Below are positions 40,576-50,016 of a stretch of 64,000 bases of DNA, piece by piece. The stretch's first letter is position 1; each line of letters starts with the position of its first letter. This stretch comes from Yinghuangia sp051388915 (GTDB taxonomy: Bacteria; Actinomycetota; Actinomycetes; Streptomycetales; Streptomycetaceae), in NCBI RefSeq assembly GCF_051388915.1, contig NZ_JBPKBH010000015.1, positions 1 to 64,000 of the forward strand, in the 5' to 3' direction. The notes below the pieces were generated by a model. It had not been told where the DNA came from, ran no database searches, and was given only the letters and a program-made list of their open reading frames with translations. The position numbers and the translations under genes were made by a program.

Positions 40576-41539
40576 ACCCGGCGCGCCTCCGCACGCGGAT
40601 CCGCGGGGCAAGGGCGGCCAGACCGTCGCCGTCGTCGAGCGCGCGGCGGACGTGCTCCTGCACTTCTGCGAGACCCGGTCAGCCGACCTCGGCATCACCG
40701 AGATCGCGGACGCCCTGGGCCTGTCGAAGGCCGCGGTCCACCGCCTGCTCGGCTCGCTGCGCAGTCGCGGACTGGTCGAGATGAACCCCGGCACACACCG
40801 CTACGCGCTGGGGCCCGCCGCCGCGCGGCTGGGACTCGCCTATCTCGGACGGCTCGACATCCGCGCCGCGGCCGTCCCCGAACTGCGCGACCTCTCCGGC
40901 ACCACCGGGGAGACCGCGACCTTGTCGGTGCGGGCCGGCGACAGCCGCATCTACGTCGACCAGGTGACACCGGACCGGGAGGTGATCATGTCGGTCACCC
41001 TCGGCATCCCCTACCCGCTCGACGTGGGCGCGTCGTCCAGGGCGCTGCTCGCGTTCCTGCCCGAGGCCCAGGACGCCCGGCTGCTCGCCCGGCTGCTGCG
41101 CAGCAGCCACGCCGCCGCGGCTTCGGTGCCCCGCCGCGCCGAGCCGGAGAATCGCGACGCCCCGCCGGGCGTACCGGCGCCGGCGTCGGGCGCGATGTCC
41201 GGCGCCGCGCTGCGGCGCCTCACCGGCGAACTCGCCGACATCCGGGCGCGCGGCTGGTCCCGGTCCGCCGGGGAACGCCAGCCCGGCGCGGGATCCGTCG
41301 CCGCGCCGGTGTTCGACCATCACGACCGGCCGGTGGCGGTCGTGAGCGTGTGCGGCCCGCGCGAACGCTTCGGTGCCGCGGCCGACCACTGCCTGGACCG
41401 CCTGGTCGACGCCACCGACCGGCTTTCCCGTCGCCTGGGCGCCCCGTCGGCGGTTGTCGCCGTACGACCCGACCGGCGGGACACGGGCCTTCCGCCGCAT
41501 CGCGCCCCGGGCCGCGTCCACAGCGCACCGATGTACTGA
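40565..41539 (+). CDS. IclR-family transcriptional regulator 2
   Basis: A 324-residue IclR regulator: HTH around residues 42-75 (LGITEIADALGLSKAAVHRLLGSLRSRGLVEM), nearly the same as in IclR 1 (22665-23528), and an effector domain with TTGETATLSVRAGDSRIYVDQV and YPLDVGASSRALLAFL. An extra Pro/Ala-rich loop of about 30 residues (near 180-215) interrupts the effector domain, and there is a Pro/Arg-rich tail. Conservation of the recognition helix between the two suggests they bind the same or overlapping operators. GTG 40565 overlaps the preceding gene by 11 bases. Confidence 0.87.
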   Translation: MTGEPGAPPHADPRGKGGQTVAVVERAADVLLHFCETRSADLGITEIADALGLSKAAVHRLLGSLRSRGLVEMNPGTHRYALGPAAARLGLAYLGRLDIRAAAVPELRDLSGTTGETATLSVRAGDSRIYVDQVTPDREVIMSVTLGIPYPLDVGASSRALLAFLPEAQDARLLARLLRSSHAAAASVPRRAEPENRDAPPGVPAPASGAMSGAALRRLTGELADIRARGWSRSAGERQPGAGSVAAPVFDHHDRPVAVVSVCGPRERFGAAADHCLDRLVDATDRLSRRLGAPSAVVAVRPDRRDTGLPPHRAPGRVHSAPMY

Positions 41540-41667
41540 ACTCCCCACCGAGACAGACCAATTGCGCGTCACCCTCGACACGTGACGGCACGCAACGACA
41601 CAGCGGACACAGCCGACACCGGCATCTCACCGAAAGGGGTGGGGCTGCCCCCGCGCAGCCGAGACTC
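41540..41667. other. Short spacer between iclR 2 and hydantoinase genes
   Basis: 128 bases with a hairpin-prone GGGGCTGCCCC near 41641-41651, close to the hydantoinase start. No coding sequence or 17-base operator was seen, so the hydantoinase is probably co-transcribed with iclR 2. Confidence 0.4.
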
Positions 41668-43116
41668 ATGCCACGCTACGACCTGATCATCAAGAACGGC
41701 ACCCTCGTCCAGCCGGGCGTCGGTGAGATCCGCGCTGACCTGGCGGTGCGCGACGGCGTCGTCGCCGCGCTCGGTACCGACATACCGGCCGCCGACGCGG
41801 ACGAAACCATCGACGCGGCCGGGCGCGTGGTCCTCCCCGGGGCCGTGGACGCGCACTACCACCTGGGCATCTACCGGGACCTGGCGGTCGATGCCTACGA
41901 AGAGACCCGGTCGTCGCTCGTCGGCGGCGTCACCTCGGTGCTGTCGTACTTCCGCACCGGCGAGCACTACCTGAACCGGACCGGACCCTACGCCGAGATC
42001 TTCCCCGAGGTCCTCAAGGCCGTCGAGGGGCGCGCGTTCACCGACTACGGGTTCCACCTCGCGCCGATGACGACCGACCAGATCGGCGAGATCCCCAGTC
42101 TCATCGCCGAGCACGGGGTCACCTCGTTCAAGTACTACATGTTCTACAAGGGCTTCAACCTCGCCTCCAGTTCGCGCGACACCAAGTCCTTCCGTATGGC
42201 GGAGGAAGGCCAGGAGTACGACCTGGGCCATCTGTTCGAGCTGATGGAGGGGGTCGCCGCGGCCGGGGCCGCCGACCCGGCGCGGCGCGTCTCGCTGTCG
42301 CTGCACTGCGAACAGTCCGAGCTGATGCGGCTGTTCATCGACCGGGTGCGCAAGAACGGCGACCCGCAGACGCTGGAGGCGTACCACCAAGGGCGCCCGC
42401 CGCTGACGGAACGGGTGGCGATCGGCGAGGCGACCACGCTGGCCCAGGCCGCCGCCTGCGCGATCAACCTGCTGCACCTGTCCAGCGCAGACGCGCTCGA
42501 CGCCGCCCGCATCGCGCGCCGCACCCACCCGGCGCTCGACGTGCGCGCCGAGGTCACGCTGCACCACCTGTGCCTGGACCACGCCACGCTGGACGCCGCC
42601 GGCGCGGGACTCGGGGCCAAGGTCAACCCGCCACTGCGCACCCGCGACGACAACCAGGCGCTGTGGGAGGGCGTGCTCGACGGGACCGTCGACTGGGTCG
42701 CCTCCGACCACGCCTGCTGCATGGAGGAGCACAAGGGCGACGAACTGTGGCCCGCGCTGCCCGGGTTCGGCGGCACCGCCCTGCTGTACCCGGTGATGCT
42801 GTCCGAGGGCCACCACCGTCGCGGGCTGTCGCTGCGCCGGATCGCCGAACTGGTCTCCGCCAACCCCGCGCGGGCCTACGGGCTGACCACGAAGGGATCC
42901 CTGATGGTGGGGGCGGACGCCGACATCGTGATCGTCGACCTCGACCGCGAGCAGACCGTCACCACCGACCTGCTGCTGTCGGGGCAGGACCACTGCCCGT
43001 TCAACGGCGAGCGGTTGCGCGGCTGGCCGCAGACGACGATCGTCGGCGGCCGCGTCGCCTACCGCGACGGGGCCGTGGTCGGCGAGCCGTCGGGGCGCTA
43101 CGTCGCGCGCGGCTGA
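41668..43116 (+). CDS. Hydantoinase/dihydropyrimidinase-type cyclic amidohydrolase (possible imidase)
   Basis: A 482-residue amidohydrolase with a full binuclear metal site: H63 and H65 in DAHYHLG, carboxylated-Lys position K155 in SFKYYMFYKG, H213 in SLHCEQ, H270 in LLHLSSA, D347 in ASDHACC. The family opens cyclic amides and imides such as hydantoin, dihydropyrimidines and succinimide or maleimide. Opening of alkyl-maleimides to maleamates would link tetrapyrrole breakdown to the amidase and maleate-family genes in the window, but the substrate cannot be read from sequence. The ribosome binding site is weak. The stop codon lies in the first unit of a tandem repeat. Confidence 0.83.
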   Translation: MPRYDLIIKNGTLVQPGVGEIRADLAVRDGVVAALGTDIPAADADETIDAAGRVVLPGAVDAHYHLGIYRDLAVDAYEETRSSLVGGVTSVLSYFRTGEHYLNRTGPYAEIFPEVLKAVEGRAFTDYGFHLAPMTTDQIGEIPSLIAEHGVTSFKYYMFYKGFNLASSSRDTKSFRMAEEGQEYDLGHLFELMEGVAAAGAADPARRVSLSLHCEQSELMRLFIDRVRKNGDPQTLEAYHQGRPPLTERVAIGEATTLAQAAACAINLLHLSSADALDAARIARRTHPALDVRAEVTLHHLCLDHATLDAAGAGLGAKVNPPLRTRDDNQALWEGVLDGTVDWVASDHACCMEEHKGDELWPALPGFGGTALLYPVMLSEGHHRRGLSLRRIAELVSANPARAYGLTTKGSLMVGADADIVIVDLDREQTVTTDLLLSGQDHCPFNGERLRGWPQTTIVGGRVAYRDGAVVGEPSGRYVARG

Positions 43117-43370
43117 ACGCCACCTGCGGGGCGGGCGGGGCGGGCCACACGACCGCCCGCTTACGCCGCCACGTAGCGCGGCTGAACGCGGCGTGCGCGG
43201 CGGGGCGGGCGACCGTCCCGCGTACGCCGTCGTGACGTCGCCACGTCGCACGCGGCTGAACGCCACGGGCGTTGCGGGGCGGGCCACACGGCCGCCCACG
43301 TGCGCCGCCATGTAGCGGCTGAACGCGGCGTGCGGGGGGCGGCCCACACGATCGCCCCGCGCGCCCCGCC
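43111..43370. repeat. Four imperfect tandem repeats of 63-74 bases
   Basis: Units beginning GGCTGAACGC start at 43111, 43180, 43254 and 43317. Each continues with a GCGGGGCGGGCCACACGACCG-like block and a CGCCGCCACGTA-like block. The first copy includes the hydantoinase stop codon. They fill the space between convergent genes. Confidence 0.7.
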
Positions 43371-43404
43371 GTGGCGGGAGGCGTCGCCTCCGCCCGGCGC
43401 CGGG

Positions 43405-44397
43405 TCAGGCCGGCGAGCGGCGCAGGTCGCCCGGGCGGCGTCCGGTGACCTTGCCGAAGGCCCGGTAGAACGCCGAGACGTCCTGGTAGCCGACCCGACG
43501 GGCGACCTCGGAGATGTTCACCGTGGACTCGGCGAGGAGCAACTCGGCCTGTGCCATGCGCACTTGCCTCAGGTACTGGCGCGGTCCGGTGCCCAGGGCG
43601 GCCAGGAAGCGGCGTTCCACGGTCCGCGGTGTCATGTCCAGGTGGCGGGCCAGTTCCGCCACCGTCACGGCCTCGCCGATGTGGTCCTCCAGCCAGAACT
43701 GGGCGGCCACCACCACCGGGTCGGCGGAGCGCTGCGTGGGGACCGGGGGCCGGCTGCGCATCGCCGCGGCGGCCTCCTGCCGGGACCCGGGGACGAACGA
43801 GCGGTGCTCCTCCGGCACGTCGAACACGAAACGATTCGCCACCCGCGCCGCGGACGCCCGCCCGTAGATCTGCTCCGACGTCTGCGCCAGCAACTCCATG
43901 CTGGACACCAGCCCGTGGGCCGTGGTCACGCTGCCCCAGCGCACGATCGGGCGGGTGGGCCGCAGTCGCACCTTCGGGAACAGCCGGCGGAACGCCACGA
44001 CGTAGGGCGGGAACGTCGTCGCCTCGCCGCCGTCCAGGACACCGGACGCCGCGAGCAGGAACGAGCCGGTGCCCCCGGCCGTCAGCGTCGCACCCTCGCC
44101 ATGGCGCTCGCGCAGCCAGCGCAGGACGGGGTCGGCGTCGGCGAGGGCCACGTCGACCTCGCCGGTGAAGGCCGCCGCGAACACCAGCGCGCACTCCGAT
44201 ACCTCCGCGAGCGCGGCGTCGGCGGCGACGACCGTGCCGCCCTGGCAGTGCACCGGCCGGCCGTCGACGCTGACGGTCAGCACCCGGTGGCCGACACCGC
44301 CCCGACTGCCGCGCGCGGCCGCCCACAGCAGGTCGCGTGCCGTCACGACGCTGGAGGCCAAGGCCCGTGGCGGGGCCAGCACGACAGCGATCGTCAT
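43405..44397 (-). CDS. GlxA-type AraC-family regulator
   Basis: A 330-residue regulator with an N-terminal DJ-1/PfpI-like domain (about 1-180: LAPPRALASSVVTARDLLWAA, LTAGGTGSFLLAASGVLDGGEATTFP) and a C-terminal AraC DNA-binding domain (about 220-325: AVTVAELARHLDMTPRTVERRFLAALGTGPRQYLRQVRMAQAELLLAES...VARRVGYQDVSAFYRAF). The catalytic-type Cys of DJ-1 proteases is not evident (TGS). The ATG at 44397 is preferred (GGAGAGAG upstream). It is divergent from the luciferase-like/ABC transporter operon and probably controls it, in addition to the 17-base operator system. Confidence 0.85.
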   Translation of the reverse strand: MTIAVVLAPPRALASSVVTARDLLWAAARGSRGGVGHRVLTVSVDGRPVHCQGGTVVAADAALAEVSECALVFAAAFTGEVDVALADADPVLRWLRERHGEGATLTAGGTGSFLLAASGVLDGGEATTFPPYVVAFRRLFPKVRLRPTRPIVRWGSVTTAHGLVSSMELLAQTSEQIYGRASAARVANRFVFDVPEEHRSFVPGSRQEAAAAMRSRPPVPTQRSADPVVVAAQFWLEDHIGEAVTVAELARHLDMTPRTVERRFLAALGTGPRQYLRQVRMAQAELLLAESTVNISEVARRVGYQDVSAFYRAFGKVTGRRPGDLRRSPA

Positions 44398-44678
44398 GTC
44401 TCTCTCCGATTCCTGGAGCCGTCCCCGGACGGCGTCCGGCCGTACCGGGCCCGCCGTGGCGGGGCCGGGCGAGTCTGCCAGCCGTACCCGCCTGCCTGTC
44501 GCGAACGACAAACTACCCGTCGTTTTCGGCCAATGTCACGGCCTGAATGCGCACCTACGCTCATGGAAACTTCGGAACAGCGTTTCCAGATGTGGAAAGC
44601 AAACCGCCTGGTGCGACCTCCGCGGCCTTCGCCGCCGGCTTCCGGTGCACGCTCCCATCCAGAAAGCAGGCTCTACAC
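44398..44678. promoter_or_regulatory. Divergent control region with 17-base sites
   Basis: Contains the pair 44562-44578 (right half GGAAC) and 44582-44598 (GTTTC-CAGATGT-GGAAA), 20 bases apart. A further site at 44523-44539 (TTTTC-GGCCAAT-GTCAC) has the same left half and spacer as the site at 34501. Confidence 0.58.
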
Positions 44679-45761
44679 GTGGACGAGATCGGCCGCCCCG
44701 CCCGGTTCACCGCGATGGTGAACCACGCACCGCGCGCCGGAGGCCGCCACGGGGCCGGCCCCCTGCTCGACGCGGCGCGACGCGCGGAGGACGCCGGCTA
44801 CGACGTACTCTCGCTCGCCGACTGGTCGGCCGTCGAGGTCTTCGCTCCGCTCACCCTGGTCGCCCAGGCCACCACCCGCGCCCGCCTGATGACCCGCATC
44901 ATCGCCGCCCCGACGCGCAGCCCGACCCTTCTCGCGTCCGGCGCCGCCTGGATCGACACGATCAGCGCGGGGCGTTTCACCCTCGGACTCGGCGCCGGTG
45001 TCGCGGAACTCGTACGCCGCGCCCATGGCCTCCCGTGGGGCCGCCCGCGCTCGCGCATGCACGACACGATCATGATCCTCCGCGCACTGTGGGGCGAGCC
45101 CGTGGACGGCGCCGAGATCGGCGACGACGGCGCGGTGTCCTTCCACGGCACGGAGCTGCGCGTCGACGGGGCGGTCACCGACATCCTCCCCACCGGGCGC
45201 ATTCCCATCGTGCTCGCCGCGGACGGCCCCCGCATGCTCCGGCTCGCGGGTGCGCTCGCCGACGGCGTCATCCTGGAGATGACCACGCCCGAGTACGTCC
45301 GCTGGGCCCTCCACCAGGCCCGTACGGGAGCCGCGGCGGTTGGCCGCGACCTCGACGCCGCCGTCGCCGCCGGAGACTTCGACGTCTGTGTGCAGTCCCT
45401 GTGGCCGACCGGCGACGACGAACGCCACCGCGCCTGGGCCTTGGAGTATCACGTCAACCACTGCGTGTGGCCGGAGTTCGCCCGCCACTGGGCCGTCGCG
45501 GGCCTGGCCGACGAGGCCGAGGCGGTACGCGAGGCGCATGAGGCCGGCGACCGGGCCCGTGCCCTGCGCCTCGCCGGGGAACACCTCTTCCCGGCCCTCG
45601 TGGTCACCGGCGGGAACACGTCGAGCGCCGCGGACCTGGCGAGCTGGGTGAGCCTGCGGCGCCACGCCGGCGCGACGCTCTTCGCGGTCCCCGACCGCCT
45701 CGACGCCTTCGCCGGCACCGACCTGGCGAGCCTCCGCGACGCCGCCCGGCTCCCGTCGTAG
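44679..45761 (+). CDS. Luciferase-like (LLM) flavin-dependent monooxygenase
   Basis: A 360-residue LLM-class TIM-barrel protein: AARRAEDAGYDVLSLADW, VAQATTRARLMTRIIAAPTRSPTLLASGAAWIDTISAGRFTLGLGAG and RIPIVLAADGPRMLRLAGALADGVI are typical of the F420-dependent (MER-like) or FMN-dependent branch. Such enzymes oxidise small substrates or reduce double bonds using F420H2 or FMNH2. The GTG at 44679 has a modest GCAGG upstream. It heads the operon that continues with a VOC protein and an ABC importer, so it may act on the imported compound. Confidence 0.8.
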   Translation: MDEIGRPARFTAMVNHAPRAGGRHGAGPLLDAARRAEDAGYDVLSLADWSAVEVFAPLTLVAQATTRARLMTRIIAAPTRSPTLLASGAAWIDTISAGRFTLGLGAGVAELVRRAHGLPWGRPRSRMHDTIMILRALWGEPVDGAEIGDDGAVSFHGTELRVDGAVTDILPTGRIPIVLAADGPRMLRLAGALADGVILEMTTPEYVRWALHQARTGAAAVGRDLDAAVAAGDFDVCVQSLWPTGDDERHRAWALEYHVNHCVWPEFARHWAVAGLADEAEAVREAHEAGDRARALRLAGEHLFPALVVTGGNTSSAADLASWVSLRRHAGATLFAVPDRLDAFAGTDLASLRDAARLPS

Positions 45762-45804
45762 ACCCCACACGTCAGTCCGCCCCGTCCCACGCCGAGAGGC
45801 CACC

Positions 45805-46893
45805 ATGCACGATCCCGCACACCGCCCCCTGGGCGGAGTCTTCGAAGCGACGCACGGAGTCGCGGACCTGGAATCAGCAAGCTCCTACTGGCAGTTGTTC
45901 GGATTCCGGCCAGGCCCCCGCGGCGAGGCCGACGCCGACACCGCGATGGACCTGTACGGCGTGCCGAGCGCGGTGCGGTCGCTGCGCATGTACCACGGAC
46001 GCAGCGACCACGGCCTGCTGCGCCTGATGCAGTGGCAGAACCCGACCGGCCCCGGCGTCGGAGCTGAGCCGCTCCGCACCCCGGGCGGACGCTGGACCGT
46101 GCAGATGACCACGGCTCTCCTCGAACTCCAGTCCCACGCGGAACTGGCCGACGAGGCAGGCGAATTGATCCACATCGTGTTCTCCGCCAAGCAGGTCTTC
46201 GGCGGCACGCCCGACGGCGGCCGGCACGTCGTGCCGTTCCACGACCGACTGCCGCTGATCCGCGAGGCCGTCGTGACACGCGGGGAGAGCCGGCAGGTGT
46301 TCTTCGAACGCCACGGCTACACCGTCCCGCACTACGGCGCGCTCGTCGACGCGCGTTTCATGGCAAGCCAGTTCACCCACGTCGGACTCATCCACCACGG
46401 CGACCCGGGACTGCTGGACTTCTACGACCGCGGACTCGGGCTCCTGCGCGTCACCGACGGCCACGTGTCCGGCGACGAGGACCCGGGCGGGAAGAAGATC
46501 TTCGGGCGGGCCGACGGCGAGACCACCGCCGTCTACGACTTCGACGACACCCGCTCCGGACCGACCCCCGCCCAGGCCCGCAGCGGACGCCTCAAGATCG
46601 CGGTCTTCGACCCCGCCACGGCGGTTCGTGCGGGCATCGACCCCGGCTCGGCGCCGGAACGCACCGCCACCGGCCGCCTGGGCCCGTCCAGCTACAGCTA
46701 CCGCGTCGCCGACCTCGCCGGGATGCGCGCCCAGGTCGCGGACGCCGGCGCCACCTCGGTCACCGGCATCCGGCGCAACGAATTCGGCGAACCCAGCCTG
46801 TCGTTCACCGCGCCGGACGGCCACACCTGGCTCCTGGTCGGCGCCCACCCGACCCCGCTCGACACGGCACCCGACGTGCGGGACCGCCGATGA
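45805..46893 (+). CDS. VOC-superfamily protein (glyoxalase/extradiol dioxygenase fold)
   Basis: A 362-residue protein with tandem VOC-type beta-alpha-beta-beta-beta modules: HGVADLESASSYWQLFGFRPG in the first, QFTHVGLIHHGDPGLLDFYDRGLGLL in the second, and SLSFTAPDGHTWLLVG near the C-terminus. Members are metal-dependent dioxygenases, isomerases or binding proteins. GAGAGG precedes the ATG. It overlaps the permease gene by four bases (ATGA), linking it to the importer. The reaction is unknown. Confidence 0.72.
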   Translation: MHDPAHRPLGGVFEATHGVADLESASSYWQLFGFRPGPRGEADADTAMDLYGVPSAVRSLRMYHGRSDHGLLRLMQWQNPTGPGVGAEPLRTPGGRWTVQMTTALLELQSHAELADEAGELIHIVFSAKQVFGGTPDGGRHVVPFHDRLPLIREAVVTRGESRQVFFERHGYTVPHYGALVDARFMASQFTHVGLIHHGDPGLLDFYDRGLGLLRVTDGHVSGDEDPGGKKIFGRADGETTAVYDFDDTRSGPTPAQARSGRLKIAVFDPATAVRAGIDPGSAPERTATGRLGPSSYSYRVADLAGMRAQVADAGATSVTGIRRNEFGEPSLSFTAPDGHTWLLVGAHPTPLDTAPDVRDRR

Positions 46894-47855
46894 TCCGGAT
46901 GACACTCGGACGACTGCTGCAGGCGATCCCCGTCCTCTTCGCGGTCTCCGTCATCGCCTTCGCGCTGCTGCGTACCGCCCCGGGCGACCCCGCCGTCACC
47001 CTCGCGGGCGTCGGCGCCCCGGAGGAACAGATCGCCGCGATCAGGCACGAACTCCACCTGGACCGGTCGATTCCCGAGCAGTACGCCCGGTGGCTCGGCG
47101 ACGCCCTCGGTGGCGACCTCGGCGACTCGTACACCACACGCCAGCCGGTCACCGAACTCCTCGCCGAACGCTTTCCCGCGACCCTCCAACTGGCGCTGAC
47201 ATCGCTGTTCCTGGTCGTGGTGATCGCCGTACCGCTCGGCGTACTGGCCGCGTTGCGCCGCGGCGGCGTCGCCGACCACCTCGTGCGGGTGCTCTCCCTG
47301 GGCGGGCTGGCCGTCCCCAGCTTCGTCCTCGGCATGGGCTTCGTGCTGCTGTTCGGCTGGTACGTCACCGGCGTCTGGCCGTACCAGGGATTCGTGGCGT
47401 ACGGCACCGACCCCGTCGAAGCATTCCGGCACCTCCTTCTCCCCGGGCTCGCCCTGGCCTTCCCCCAGATCGGCATCGTCGCCCGCACCACACGCAGCGG
47501 GATGCTCGACGTCCTCGCCCAGGAGTACATCACCGCCGCCCGCGCCTTCGGCGTCCCCGAGCGCCGGGTGATCGCCGCCGACGCCCTGCGCAACGCCCTC
47601 CTGCCGGTGGTGACCCAACTCGGCGTCGTCACCGGTCTGTTGCTCGGCGGCTCGGTGATCGTCGAGAACGTCTTCGGCATCAACGGCATGGGCGGCCTTC
47701 TCGTGACCTCCTTCGGAGAGCGCAACTACTCCGTCACCGTCGGCGTGATGCTCGTCATCGCGCTCGCCTTCGTCCTCGTCAACCTCGCCGTCGACCTGCT
47801 GTACGGCGCCATCGACCCGCGCATCCGGGCGGGCTACCGCAAGGGGGAGGCATGA
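46890..47855 (+). CDS. ABC importer permease, DppB-type
   Basis: A 321-residue inner-membrane permease of the oligopeptide/dipeptide/nickel family: N-terminal LGRLLQAIPVLFAVSVIAFALLRTAPGDPA, then LDRSIPEQYARWLGDALGGDLGDS, and the EAA loop region (LDVLAQEYITAARAFGVPERRVIAADALRNALLPVV) with conserved N-terminal end GLLLGGSVIVENVFGINGMG. About six membrane helices. It forms the transmembrane channel with the following DppC-type subunit. ATGA overlaps on both sides. Confidence 0.9.
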   Translation: MIRMTLGRLLQAIPVLFAVSVIAFALLRTAPGDPAVTLAGVGAPEEQIAAIRHELHLDRSIPEQYARWLGDALGGDLGDSYTTRQPVTELLAERFPATLQLALTSLFLVVVIAVPLGVLAALRRGGVADHLVRVLSLGGLAVPSFVLGMGFVLLFGWYVTGVWPYQGFVAYGTDPVEAFRHLLLPGLALAFPQIGIVARTTRSGMLDVLAQEYITAARAFGVPERRVIAADALRNALLPVVTQLGVVTGLLLGGSVIVENVFGINGMGGLLVTSFGERNYSVTVGVMLVIALAFVLVNLAVDLLYGAIDPRIRAGYRKGEA

Positions 47856-48874
47856 TCCCCACCCGGAACCGGACCGCACGCCCCGAACGCGAGCCCGGCG
47901 CTGTCAGGACCGGCGCCGCCGCGCTGGGCCGCTGGACCCGGCTGCTGACCCGCAGGCCAGCCGGCATCACCGCCTGCGCGCTGATCGTCCTCCTGACCGC
48001 CGTCGCGCTCGTCGGCCCCTGGCTGACCCCGGACCCGAACGCGCAGGCCGCCGCGCCGATGTCCGCCCCGAGCCCCGACCACTGGATGGGGACCGACAAC
48101 ACCGGCCGCGACGTGCTCGCCCGGTTCGTCGCGGGCGCCCGCATATCCCTCTCCGTCGCCCTGCTGTGCACGCTCGCGGCCACCGCCGTCGGCACTCTCG
48201 TCGGCATGGTCGCGGCACTGCGGGCAGGCACCTGGTTCGACGCCCTCGTCATGCGGGCCACGGACGTCGTGATGGCCTTCCCGCTCCTGGTCCTCGTCCC
48301 GGTGTTGTCCGGCGTGTTCACCCAGAAAGGCATCGCCGTCGGCCCGGTCGAACTCGACAACGTCGCCATCATGGGCATCTCGATCGGCGTGGCGCTGACC
48401 CCTGTCTTCGTCCGCCTCGCCCGCGCGTCCGCGCTCGCCGAGGTGCGCAAGGACTACATGACCGCCGCCCGCGGCCTCGGCGCCCGCCGCCGCGACCTGG
48501 TGTTCGGCAACCTGCTCCCCAACATCGCCACGCCGATCGTCGTGCAGGCCGCCTTCTCGGTCGCCATCGCCATCATCGTCGAGGCCTCGGTCTCCTTCCT
48601 CGGCCTCGGCATCCAGCCGCCGGACGCCAGTTGGGGAACGCTGCTGACCGACGCACGCAGCCAACTGCTGCTCGGAGCCTGGTGGCTCATCCTCTTCCCG
48701 ACCCTGGGCATCGCCGCCGCGGTCCTCGCGCTCACGCTCCTCGGCGACGAACTACGCGACCTGCTCGACCCGCGGATGCGCCGCGGCTTCGAACGCCCCG
48801 GCGACGACCGGCACGCCCCGGTGCCCGCGGCGGACACACGGCCCACCCCCGCCAACACCCCGGAGTCCCGGTGA
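47852..48874 (+). CDS. ABC importer permease, DppC-type
   Basis: A 340-residue permease partner: GPWLTPDPNAQA....SPDHWMGTDNTGRDVLARFVAGARISL is the typical DppC N-terminal periplasmic segment, followed by about five helices and the EAA loop (LAEVRKDYMTAARGLGARRRDLVFGNLLPNI), EASVSFLGLGIQPPDASWGTLL and RDLLDPRMRR. A Pro/Thr-rich tail of about 30 residues ends the protein. It is coupled by four-base overlaps to DppB and to the first ATPase gene. Confidence 0.9.
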   Translation: MIPTRNRTARPEREPGAVRTGAAALGRWTRLLTRRPAGITACALIVLLTAVALVGPWLTPDPNAQAAAPMSAPSPDHWMGTDNTGRDVLARFVAGARISLSVALLCTLAATAVGTLVGMVAALRAGTWFDALVMRATDVVMAFPLLVLVPVLSGVFTQKGIAVGPVELDNVAIMGISIGVALTPVFVRLARASALAEVRKDYMTAARGLGARRRDLVFGNLLPNIATPIVVQAAFSVAIAIIVEASVSFLGLGIQPPDASWGTLLTDARSQLLLGAWWLILFPTLGIAAAVLALTLLGDELRDLLDPRMRRGFERPGDDRHAPVPAADTRPTPANTPESR

Positions 48875-50016
48875 ACGCTGCTCCAGCCCCAGCCCCAGCC
48901 TCAGCCCCAGCCCCAGCCCCAGCCCCAGCCCCGGACACCGACCTGCTCGTCGTGGACCGGCTGAACGTCGCGTACGGCGACCCCGCCGCGCCGGTGCGCG
49001 CCGTCGTGGACGCCGACCTCCGCGTGGGACGCGGCGAGTCGGTGGGCATCGTCGGCGAGTCCGGATGCGGCAAGAGCACCTTCCTGCGCGCACTCCTCGG
49101 CCTGCACGGGCGCGAGACCCGCGTCGACGGCGGCATCCGCCTCGCCGGCACCGAACTGGTCGGGGACGCGAAGGCCATGCGGAAAGTGCGCGGGGGCACG
49201 GTGTCGATGGTCTTCCAGGACCCGGTCAACGCCTTCAACCCCGCGTACACCATCGGCAACCAGCTCGGCCGCCTCGTCGCGCTGCACCGCCCGGAACTCG
49301 ACCGGGCCGCCCGCCGCGACCACGTCCGCTCGATGCTCGACCGGGTCGGGATCCCGGGCCACCGCGCGCGCAACCACCCCTTCGAGTTCAGCCAGGGCCA
49401 GCTCCAGCGGTGCATGATCGCGGCCGCGTTCCTGGCCGGACGGCCGTCCCTGGTCCTCGCGGACGAGCCGACGACCAGCCTGGACGTCACGGTCGAGGCC
49501 CAGATCGTCGAACTCGTCCGCGAACTCCGCGCCGAACTCGGCATGAGCATGGTCCTGGTCACCCACAACCTCGGACTGGTGGCCGACCTGTGCGACCGCG
49601 TGCACGTCATGTACGCCGGACGATTCGTCGAACACACCTCTGTCCGAACGCTGTTCGACGGGCCGGCGCACCCGTACACGCGAGCCCTGCTGAAGTCCGC
49701 GCCCGACCTCGACCGGGTCGGCGCGGGCCGCGACAGCCGCCTGCACACGATGCGGGGCGGCGTACCCGACCTCGCCGCGCCGCCGCCGGGCTGCCCCTTC
49801 GCGCCGCGCTGCACCGAGCACCTCGGCGAGATCTGCGACCGCGACCTCCCCGCGCTGCTGCCGGTCCTGCCGAGCGCGCCGGCGAACCCGGCGACACAGG
49901 CCGACGGAACGGCCCACGCGTCGCACGCCGACACCGGCCCTGCCACCGCACGGTGCCACCGGCACGCCGCACAACCCCTCGTCGGCGACGCGACCGGAAC
50001 AGGAGTGAACGCATGA
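48871..50016 (+). CDS. ABC importer ATP-binding protein, DppD-type
   Basis: A 381-residue ATPase: Walker A GESGCGKST, Q-loop FQDPVNAFNP, signature FSQGQLQRCMI (a variant of LSGGQ), Walker B LVLADEPTTSLD, and the C-terminal oligopeptide-transporter Cys motif (GCPFAPRC). The N-terminus contains about eight Pro-Ala dipeptides (PAPAPAS...) from a CCAGCC microsatellite at 48881-48932, probably an unstructured extension. The GTG start overlaps the permease stop. The C-terminal 60 residues are disordered. Confidence 0.9.
   Translation: MNAAPAPAPASAPAPAPAPAPDTDLLVVDRLNVAYGDPAAPVRAVVDADLRVGRGESVGIVGESGCGKSTFLRALLGLHGRETRVDGGIRLAGTELVGDAKAMRKVRGGTVSMVFQDPVNAFNPAYTIGNQLGRLVALHRPELDRAARRDHVRSMLDRVGIPGHRARNHPFEFSQGQLQRCMIAAAFLAGRPSLVLADEPTTSLDVTVEAQIVELVRELRAELGMSMVLVTHNLGLVADLCDRVHVMYAGRFVEHTSVRTLFDGPAHPYTRALLKSAPDLDRVGAGRDSRLHTMRGGVPDLAAPPPGCPFAPRCTEHLGEICDRDLPALLPVLPSAPANPATQADGTAHASHADTGPATARCHRHAAQPLVGDATGTGVNA
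48881..48932. repeat. CCAGCC hexanucleotide microsatellite in dppD-type gene
   Basis: About eight tandem hexanucleotides, one with a CTCAGC variant, encoding a Pro-Ala run at the N-terminus of the ATPase. Repeat number may vary between strains. Confidence 0.75.
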
